A stretch of DNA of 64,000 nt, taken from Amphibalanus amphitrite (taxonomy: Eukaryota > Arthropoda > Thecostraca > Balanomorpha > Balanidae). This document shows, piece after piece, positions 55,579 to 64,000 of the stretch. Where the stretch lies: positions 246,001 through 310,000 of the forward strand of contig NW_024882198.1 of NCBI RefSeq assembly GCF_019059575.1, in the 5' to 3' direction. The translations under genes and the position numbers were made by a program. The notes under the pieces are model-generated. The model worked only from the letters and a program-made list of their open reading frames with translations, searched no databases and was not told the DNA's origin. Position 1 is the first letter of the stretch. Each line of letters opens with the position of its first letter.

Positions 55579-58500
55579 ATGCGGCCGCCGCCGCCGCTGC
55601 TGCTGCTGCTGGCTGTGGCAGCAGCGCTCTGCCCTGCGGCCGCCGCCACCATACTGGTGATAGAGCAGCGCGCCGACGCGGCCGAGTACCAGATCGAGGA
55701 CAGCCCGTCTGAGTTCGGGCCGCGCGTCGCCATGACGGGCATCAGGGTAAGTGCGGGCACCCCACCACACTCCGCTGACAGCCCCCGTGCGTCGCCATGA
55801 CGGGATCGGGGTAAGTGCGGGCACCCCACCACACTCCGCTGACAGTCCCCGTGCGCCGCCATGACGGGCATCAGGGTAAGTGCGGGCACCCCACCACACT
55901 CCGCTGACAGTCCCCGTGCGCCGCCATGACGGGATCGGGGTAGGTGCGGTGCGATCTGTACGCCCAGCTATTCTCAGTTTGGACTCCTCCCGCCAGTTAT
56001 CCTTTCACAGTAAGTGCTCTCAGGTTCCTTTCCTCTTATCCTACTCGACTCTTACCGACTCACGTCAGCGGTCACCACGAAAGTTTATTCACATTCTAGT
56101 CCGCGCGGATATGTGCGACTTCCTGAGCTGATCTGATAGTGAAAATATGACCTGAAACAGCTGTGGCGTCTGGCCTTGGCGTGTCACCTGTTTGATGGCG
56201 CTGTGTGACTTCCTATGACATGTGGCCTGCTGTGCGACTATATTGTTGTCTATAGTAGTACATAATGCTGTATTATCTTGGTGAACTGTTACCTGTACCC
56301 TAAGGGGAACCTGCTATGTCAGACCCTTATAACATGTGACCTGTGACTTAACCCACCAGTATTACCTATTTGGTTCCGTATCACTCTGACCTCTGACCGG
56401 TATCACCACTCACCAGGGTACCTGGTTCTCTCTGACCTCTGTGCCCTCCGTCCATCCCCAGGGCTGCCTGGTGCTGTCCGAGCCACCGGACGGCTGCGGC
56501 CCGGTGGCCCCGCCGCCCTCCACCGCTGCCCGCCACCACTGGATCCTGCTGATGACTGACGGCAACTGTCCCAGCGGCCAGAAGGTGCTGGGAGCCCAGC
56601 GGGCCGGCTACGTGGCCGCCCTGGTCTTCAACACCACCGGAGACGGATTCTGTACGTGGAACGGGGATCGCTGATTATCGGCTGGGGTAGGAGAGGGTCC
56701 CGTTCCCCGAGGGTATTCGAAGTTTCGCTGTGTCTTGGAGTTGACCTACATACTGGGACGTATTTTTACGAGTTCTCCTGCTGGATGAGATATTATGTTG
56801 GCTGAATGCGTCAGGATAGGTGCAATAATGATTGTTTAGAATGAATGAATGAAGGATAGGTGCAATACAGATTGTTCGTTAATCGTCTGAGGCGATATTG
56901 CAAGAAATGAGGCTCCGTTTATTTATGAGATATTGTAAAACCGTGAATTCAAATGTGCTTCTATCTCGCCCCTTCGCTGGTGTACGGCTCTCCGTAATTG
57001 TTCTGTCTTAGCAGCGTCCTGTCGATTGCAGCGCCGATGGAGAGCGACGAGGACGTGAAAATTCCGTCCTTCTACATCGGACTCAGCAACGGCATCATGC
57101 TGAGGACCAACTTTCTCTACGGCACCGGGTAGGACACGACGAACGGACTCTGTGTAACATTGTCAGCCGCTGTAGGCCATATGTCAGAGCTTGTACGTAC
57201 GACCGAGGCGACCCCTACTCGGAGTCGTCGACTGCGCCGGCCGCCGCCGGGTGGTCAGTCTCGGTCTCAGTCTTGGTCGGTCTTAGTCTTGGTCAGTCTC
57301 TGCCGAGTCTCGGCAGCCCACCGACGATTCACGCTCGGTCACTCGCTATGTGACCCAGTCTCTCTTGCTCTCGGTCACTCTCCTAGACTGTCTCTATCTC
57401 TCTATCTCTCGTCTGTCTCGAGTCAAGAAATACAGTGAGGTGCCGAACTGAACTCTTTTTGTCAAGAAGATTCCACGGCGAACATTTTAATTTGTGACAC
57501 TCTGTCTCACGACAGACTGAAACACGAGCTTTGAAACTGCTGCTCCTGCAATGTGCTCGATTGATAACTGGCCGCTTTTATTGGATATTTACGAAATGAA
57601 TTGATTTATCTCCGCTTTCCGGTTGGAACAATCTGGCTGGCATTGTCTTTCATTTATGACTACCTTGAACAGCTGCCTCCTCTGACCTATTTGAATCCCC
57701 TGTCTATGTTTCAGCTACGCGATCTACATCTCGGGCTACTTTCCGTACACGTTTCTGGCGTTCATCATCCCGGCGATGCTGCTCATCGTCCTCTGTCTGA
57801 TGGTTCTCAGCTCAATCATGGTGAGTGTTTGACTCAGATGGGCTACGCCTGGATGGCTCCTTAGAAGAGCTGATAGCGGATTTTGGTATAAGTAGCAAGT
57901 TTTGTTAATGGACATTTTACAGAACAGATGTGTTAAAAAAACAATGTAATCATTCAACAAAAGATATACACAGTGGTGGAAAGCAGTGCCTAATCTTCTC
58001 TGCCAAGATCACCGAACGTACCGCTTGCACCTCCCCTTCCTCAGCTATACCGAGGTATAATGTAGTTATATTCGAGTACGTCACGTGTGGTATCAGTACT
58101 CCATCCCCCCCCCACACACCCACACACAGCTGTACCGGTGTATCTCCGAGTACCGCCGCACGGCCCGCCGGCTGCTGCCCAAGCGGATGCTGGCGCAGAT
58201 CCCCACACGCCGGTTCGCGGCGGCGACGGCCTCTGGTGGCGGCCCGAGCGGCCAGGAGACGTGTGCCATCTGTCTGGAGGACTACCTGGAGGGCGATCAG
58301 CTACGGGTGCTGCCCTGCAAACACGGTACGTGGAATGCGGACCGGCTCCCTCCAGCCTGGGCCTCTCGGCCGGGGAATATTTACAGGGTGATTCATAGCC
58401 ATGTGACCGAAAATAAATGAAAACTACAGGAAATGCTTTCGTGTTACATGCGATTGCGAAGCGCCATATGAAAGAGCCAAATCTGAAGTTTTGATCCATG

Positions 58501-61500
58501 TATTGTATCAGTCATATACACTTTTCCTTTGAAGCTCACACTCATTTTAGACAAGATGCTCAAAATGGCCACCTCGGCGACGGATGACTCCAGCACCAGA
58601 GCCCTCAAGTTGGCGATGGCGCGGGCGCACCACATGTCTAAGGAAATGGAGCCAAAGAAGCTTGCAATGGCGTCCTTCAGTCGCATAATATCCTGGGGAC
58701 TCTCCTAACAGATCTCGGACTTTGCATAGCCCCGAGGAAGAATTGCATGCGACGTTGAGATCCGGCGAGTGTGGCGCCCACGAAACCTCAGCGCTATTTG
58801 AAATCAACTTTCCGGGGTTCGCTTACCAATTTTTTTTCTGCCGTATTTATCATTAAACCGTGTCCTCTGTTTTGAATTTATTAACAATTCTATTAATTGT
58901 TATCTTCTTTGGAGCTTCCCAAGGGTGCAGGCCCTCAGACGTGCAGAACTATCTTGGTGTCCGCTTAACGGACTACGTTAGCCGTTAAATTATACAAATT
59001 ACACATTTCTACATTTTGCTGCACGGTGTACATCTTGAGCGATATACAGAGACCAGACCAAGACCGAACAAAACTTCATAAAATTTGCCACTAGCACGTG
59101 AAATTTCACGCGAAAATATGCAATCCTCTTCTCAAGAGAGATCAACTAAATAGGGTAGGGTGGGGTAATTTGAACATGTGGGGCAATTTGAACATAGTGT
59201 AAAAAAAAAACACAAAATTACGGAAAATCCATAAGTGGCATGACAATAAGACCAATGAGGGAAATTATCATAACTAAAAGGGCTATCATATGAACGGGGT
59301 TTAAAGTTTCAGGGAATGAAGATGTTGACGCACACTGTAAAAAATCAATTTCGCAAGTAAAAACGCTTAAAATCACGTCATTGCAACTTCATTGCAGCGC
59401 AAAATCTTGCATTGCTAGCGTCTAATACGCAACGGCTTTTGTTGTACAATGACCTAATCAATGCCTTCAATCCAAGAAATTTGCTTTTCAAACTTGTTTT
59501 TAGATATGGCAAAATAACTTTTAGCGTGGGATAATTTGAACATAGTCTGAGAATTTCAGTGAAGACAGGGATAGCTCCGAAAAAACAACGCTCCCAGTTC
59601 TTTTTTTTTTTTGCCAATATTTTCGACCCAAAGCAGTAGCAGATACGTGATGCCAGTTTTATAAAATTTACGTCTAATATCCGTCTAATGTCCGGCATTT
59701 CCGTTGATTTCCGTTCAAAAATGTTAAAGGCAGCCATTTGTCCAAATATGTCTGAAAATTACGCATTAATCAACACTCAAAACTGTCATTTAAATTGCTT
59801 ATAATGTAATTTTACCAGCCGAAAAGTGTTCATTATATTGAGAGCTTAACAAGCTTTCCATTCGCCAATCAATGCTATGCACGTTACTTTATAAAAAGCG
59901 CTGAAGTGTAGCAAGCCATCGTCCAATGTTGTCCAGTCTGCTACCTTTGTCCAACCAGTTCCAAATTGGACATTGGACAAAATCAGAACTCAAAATGTCC
60001 AGGTTTCGATTGGCACCACTATAACAGGTGCAGCAAGGTTGGGAGAGTTTTTATCGAACAAAAATGATAGACGTTCTGTTAATTGAAGAGAGGCGAATTT
60101 TGTCAACTGACCGGTGTGCAGCGTGCAGATATTGATACTCTGCAACTGTTATTTTTGTTGTTGTGTTGATTTTTCAAGTGAAGGTGTGTTTAGAATTGTT
60201 CTGCCTATTTGTTTATGGGTCAAACAACATCGGTGCTGGCGAGACTATCGTTTTTATGACAGGTAAAGGCAGTATGTTCAAATTACCCCACAGTGGGGCA
60301 ATTTGAACACACCGTGACTTGATGGAGAAGTGAGGCTATGCTTTTCAAGGTATGCTCGGCTCGTCCAAAAATGAGGCTTGCATGGTGAAAGCAAGTGACA
60401 CTTGTGCTACTGAAGCAGTTTTTCTACATCCAGGGTTGAGCTGGAACTTGGTACAACGGAGAAGACGTAAAAATATGTTCAAATTACCCCACACTACCCT
60501 AGGTCACACGGCTATGAATCACCCTGTATATAGAGGAGAGAATAGAGGGAGGTTTTGAGCACAGGGTTGTCGTTTATCGTGATAGGTAGTTTTCCTAGCC
60601 TCAGGAAAGACGTGGCATTTTGGCCGGGGGAAATAATGGTGATTTTTGCCATTGAAGTGGAGGAGTCTCTTCCATTAGTACTTTCTGGCTCAGGCTTCTC
60701 CCCTCTCCAGCCGGGCTCCACTATCTCTGTGTGCTGTCTGACCCTCCCCCTCCCCAGCGTTCCACTGTCACTGCGTGGACCCGTGACTGTTGTCTGACTC
60801 CCCCCTCCCCAGCGTTCCACTGTCACTGCGTGGACCCGTGACTGTTGTCTGACTCCCCCCTCCCCAGCGTTCCACTGTCACTGCGTGGACCCGTGGCTGC
60901 TGCGCTCGCGGCGAGTCTGCCCGGTGTGTAAGCGGCGCCTGGTCTCTGCCACGCTGGCCGTGCTCGTCTCTGAGTCTGAGGACGACCAGCTGCTGCCCGT
61001 GTACCGTTCCCAGAGGCCGCCCGCCCGGAGATCGTACGGAGCGACCCTGACGGTCAGTGCGTACGGAATTTACGGAAGTGTTTGATGGGGCTAAGTGGCG
61101 CGTTGGTAATGAGGCTATTATGCACCTGGTACAGGAAAGGACGCCAGTGTATGGGGATCTTTTGTGCGCGGTAGCTCAACCTGTGCTTTTCAAAGGTTTC
61201 GTCGCATAAACTATGTATCGCCAGGTGGCATTGGTCATCGTCGTGAGATAGGAATGGATAGGAAGGCTGCATAGGAGGGATTTAACTGGCAGTTTCTGAG
61301 CGGATAAATTGCCACAAAAAACAGTAGACGCACCAGTCAGTGTAGTTCTAACACCACCGTTTATCATTGATATCCTATCTCCGGTTGTTCTGTCGCCACC
61401 GTCATGCTCTGCCTTTCTGTACGGCCTGGCTGCCTGCTGTCGCCCCCGACATCGGCTGACGGTGTGTGTTTCTGTGTGTGTCCAGGCTCAAAACCTCCCT

Positions 61501-62834
61501 GCAGCGGCGGCCGCAGCCGGCGCCCGTCCCAGCGGCCGAGCCCGGTCCGGCCGACGACCGAGACGGGTGAGCAGTAACCGGAGAAGAGGGTACGAGTGCT
61601 AAACTGATCTGAGAGGGTGGTTAGCATTAGCCGTGGATGGGGTGCCATCATTGGTAAGACCAAGCCGGCTGTGTTTCGTATTACAAGCGGTTTCTTGCTT
61701 AGGTGAGTGATATCCTTTAGGGTGAATGGTTCTGCAGGACATTTTTTTATATATAATTCACTCCACAGGTATATCAGTTTATGTTCTGTACCTATCAAAG
61801 ACTAGCCTCGGCCTAGAACAACGGGCTAGCCCTTGCTATGTCTTGGTAGACGATAGGCTGACCTGTCCGATAATGTAACGCTCCTCTGTGGGTGCCCTGC
61901 CTCAGACGCGGTGGCGCCGGGAGCCGGAGCGCGCTGCCTCGGCCGCCGGCACCTGCGGCACTCCCGCTCCTGACCTCGAGGCCCCCGGTGACGTCATTCG
62001 CACGGCCGATGACGTCAGACTGGTGGAGGAGGCGGTGAGTCAATCGATAGACGATGACTGGTTGTTTTCGCGTCACTGCGCACTGGAAATGTGCCGCTGA
62101 TTAGTAACTGCTTCAATGGAGGTTGTTAAACAATAAAACTACGTTAAAATATTGCTCTGATAATATATTTGAGAAGTGTTTGCTTTTAATGTATGAACTT
62201 ACCTCATCGTAGCATTTCTAGCTTTTCTTGTTACCGGATCTTCCAAGTAGTTTGTCGTTCTGTTTCTTTTCGAACACTTCAAAATCCCGTTTTCTCTGTT
62301 ATCGAAGCGGGACACTCGCGTTCACCTATTTTTCTGACCACTCTCCGTGTCTGTTCGTCTGTAGGCTCCGATGGCGACCTCCGGAGAGGGAGGCACAGCT
62401 GGGGCGACGGTGGCGCCGCGTACCGGAGCCGTGCCGAAACACCGTCCCGGCCAGCTGGTCCGGCCGCAGGCTGAGCCCACTGGTAAGGACCACGTCCCAT
62501 ACACATACACCACGCTCGTTTTTTCCAGAGGTTTTTCATAATCTTACTTTGCCTAGTTATTTACACAATTTCTACCACTTTGATGTCTGCTTTAGCGGGT
62601 TGTTTGAGCTGTGCCTGTCAACGTATCACCGTCCTGTGTAGTGTATAAATTCGTTAAGTTTCGGACGCCAGCGGTCAGTCACCCGCCCTGACGAGCCCCG
62701 TCCCCCGTGTTACAGAGACCGGCGCGGCGGCGGCCGGTCCGGGGGCCTCAGCGGCCCGGCCGGTCCCGGAGTCCGGGCGCCGGGCGGAGTCCGAGCGGCC
62801 GGCGGCGCCCGGATCCGACTCGGACCCGGTCTGA
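55579..62834 (+). CDS. PA-TM-RING E3 ubiquitin ligase (RNF13/RNF167-like)
   Basis: Ten exons in continuous phase give 462 residues: 55579-55746, 56462-56651, 57032-57128, 57715-57820, 58130-58325, 60868-61052, 61486-61566, 61906-62034, 62365-62482, 62716-62834. Order: signal peptide (MRPPPPLLLLLAVAAAL), protease-associated domain (GCLVLSEPPDGCGP, WILLMTDGNC, AQRAGYVAALVFN, IPSFYIG), one membrane helix (about 161-187), then RING-H2 at 232-273 (CAIC, LPCKHAFHCHC, CPVC; C3H2C3). This is the RNF13/RNF167 plan: endosomal/lysosomal membrane ligases with a cytosolic RING. The tail starts acidic (SESEDDQLLP, as in RNF13) and becomes Ala/Pro/Arg-rich. Exon 7's frame (AQNLPAAAAAAG) is chosen because phases then close through exon 10. 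Exon 1's donor and exon 6's acceptor are multiplied in tandem. Confidence 0.9.
55722..55945 (+). repeat. Four tandem copies of RNF13-like exon 1 end plus donor
   Basis: CGCCATGACGGGCATCAGG/GTAAGTGCGG and variants recur with donors at 55747, 55811, 55876 and 55940 (spacing 64, 65, 64). Copies 1 and 3 carry GGGCATCAGG and copies 2 and 4 GGGATCGGG, so the array is a duplicated dimer. The last donor is altered to GTAGGT. Each spacer starts GTAAGT and ends GCTGACAG. Confidence 0.93.
58444..58790 (-). pseudogene. Decayed mariner/Tc1-type transposase C-terminus
   Basis: On the minus strand, read across frameshifts and a stop, the sequence gives WAPHSPDLN, then a GYAKSEIC-like block, then ESPQDIMRLKDAIASFF. 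This resembles the SPDL-FFLWG-K-VY-L-I pattern at the C-terminal side of the DDE/D domain in IS630/Tc1/mariner transposases. It lies in the largest intron of the RNF13-like gene. It is broken in several places and inactive. Assignment rests on motif order only. Confidence 0.45.
59151..60501. mobile_element. Non-autonomous foldback DNA transposon, motif GGGGTAATTTGAACA
   Basis: The left end TAGGGTAGGGTGGGGTAATT is inverted at the right end (AATTACCCCACACTACCCTA, finishing at 60501), with TA at both extremes. The motif GGGGYAATTTGAACA recurs at about 59163, 59180 and 59525, and inverted at about 60476. A head-to-head palindrome of the motif with a CAG spacer lies at about 60273-60311. No transposase was seen. 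It sits in the largest intron of the RNF13-like gene and shares its design with the elements at 674 and 17781. Confidence 0.75.
60735..60894 (+). repeat. Three tandem copies of RNF13-like exon 6 acceptor plus exon start
   Basis: CCTCCCCAG/CGTTCCACTG with about 28 exon bases occurs with acceptors before 60758, 60813 and 60868 (55-bp period). The first two copies read CCCGTGACTG where the third reads CCCGTGGCTG, so splicing to either upstream acceptor would terminate the frame in the middle of the RING domain. Only the third acceptor gives the full protein. Confidence 0.93.
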
Positions 62835-64000
62835 GGACTGGACACTGCCGACGGAGTAACTCGTGGGACCAACCGAGTGCCGCTGGAGGACGGGGTGTCC
62901 CGGGGGGTTATAAAGGGGCTGGGTGGGGCGGCAGGGGAGGGGTGCTGGGCTGGGACAGGGCTCAGTAAGGGAAGTGGGCACAACGCCCCACTCCGGGAGA
63001 AATGGGAATTGGTAAAATTAGGGCATTAGAGTTGTGCTTCTTGCTCCAACTGGTAATAGTAGCATTAAGAGGAATTAGCATGAGCGGGAACTGGTGAAAA
63101 CAGCATAAATTCCGTTTGATTGTGATACAAGAGCCGAGTCTGGGAAGAAGGAAGGGGGAGGGGAATGTCGGGACTCAGCCCTCCGGCACTGCAGTGGGCC
63201 TTACACAAGGATTTACTATAACTAAACCTGGGTCTGAGTGAGATCTGATAGACTAGAACATTGCGGGGATACAACTATTACTAAAATGTTCAGAAGTTTA
63301 TCCTGTGCTCTTTTGACAGTCCGCCCGGGATGATAATGTTGGCTTGTGCCGTTAACTCAGGTAGGACTTTTGGTGTGTGCTTTGCCTTGTGAGCTGGATA
63401 TTTCGACTCGGCAGTGGCAGCGTGCGCTTGGTAAGCTCGGAACGTGGCCCTTTTGGTGGTGAACTTTACCGATCTGGGCTTCCACTTTACATGATGTAAG
63501 TACGGATTGTATCGTCACCTTGGTATTTGTTAGTGTTGGGTGTAATCCATAATATTTTGTTAAGTTCGCATAATGATAATGGTACTAGCATTTAAGGCAA
63601 AGCACTACTCTGTGTTTTGGCTCTTTTTGTGCTGAAGTTAGATATATGGCATGGTACCGTTACGTATGCCCATGATATCTTTGCTATAGCGTGTTTCGGA
63701 TGTGTATTGTCGTGACGGTTATACTCGTACCTGGCTAAGCTGTCAGTCTTCCAGTCGCGGTCCAGATACGCTGAAAATGGTGAGATATATATCCGCGTCG
63801 CTGTGACATTGGTATCGCTGCGGGGCGAGAAATACAAGTATAGCTACATAATTCTTTTTTTTTGCATTGTCAGACGGCTCACAGCTAAAATATTTCGTCC
63901 TTTAGGGCACAGACCATTAAAAATTGAGTTCAGTAGTGACATTTAGATGCCAGTAACATTTTCTTCGTTTGTTCCGTCTTTCTTGAGTCTGTGATTTTAC
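62835..64000 (+). other. RNF13-like 3' flank
   Basis: The region after the stop contains no recognised gene. No canonical AATAAA was noted; ATTAAA near 63917 is a weak candidate. An AATAAA lies inside intron 8 at about 62133. Any frames here lack features of real genes. Confidence 0.4.

Noticed and set aside
55747-55810. Spacers of 30-35 bases bounded by GT and AG between exon-edge copies read as real introns
   Set aside because: They are far shorter than normal animal introns and would not leave sensible frames; treated as by-products of duplication.
57006-57031. Alternative acceptor TTAGCAG at about 57014 for RNF13-like exon 3
   Set aside because: It gives the wrong phase and a stop soon after; the acceptor GATTGCAG before 57032 continues the PA domain.

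Overview
The window is eukaryotic nuclear DNA: its genes are split by GT-AG introns and set in repeat-rich, partly GC-rich spacer. A degenerate interstitial CCTAA array (arthropod telomere unit TTAGG), a chitin-matrix-like ZP-domain membrane protein and many (GA)n tracts suggest an arthropod, plausibly a crustacean. The species cannot be fixed from sequence alone.

Layout. From 1 to about 11.8 kb no coding exon is convincing; the stretch holds minisatellites, (GA)n tracts, a TA-flanked foldback transposon (674-1571) and a near-perfect 133-bp inverted repeat (7608-8007). A two-exon ZP-domain gene runs from 11896 to 22538, with an 8-kb intron hosting a second foldback transposon. A complete ten-exon phosphoglucomutase gene (26615-31323) follows, then an eight-exon SPATA6-like gene (32391-35733), a piggyBac-like MITE with four CRE octamers (36780-37382) and an RSRC1-like SR protein gene (38134-38859). 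Two GH31 alpha-glucosidase genes lie head to head: a minus-strand copy broken by a 7-nt frameshift (39327-42513) and an intact plus-strand copy (44231-47498). Their first exons and promoters form a near-identical inverted repeat. From 47.5 to 55.3 kb lies a transposon graveyard containing a complete non-autonomous hAT element with a perfect 8-bp target-site duplication. A ten-exon PA-TM-RING E3 ligase gene (RNF13/RNF167-like, 55579-62834) closes the window and carries a third TA-flanked foldback element and a mariner fossil in one intron.

The genes do not form one pathway: glycogen/glucose metabolism (PGM, GH31), apical matrix (ZP), endolysosomal ubiquitination (RNF13-like), splicing (RSRC1-like) and sperm or cilium biology (SPATA6-like) are simply neighbours.

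Two observations stand out. First, in three of the genes short tandem duplications straddle splice junctions, copying the exon edge together with its donor or acceptor (PGM exon 6, SPATA6 exon 6, RNF13-like exon 1 with four donors and exon 6 with three acceptors); a fifth array spans the SPATA6 stop codon. Second, three transposon families with different internal motifs share one architecture: TA flanks, TAGGG-NAG-RGTGGGG-type ends, internal reiterations of the subterminal motif and a central palindrome of that motif.
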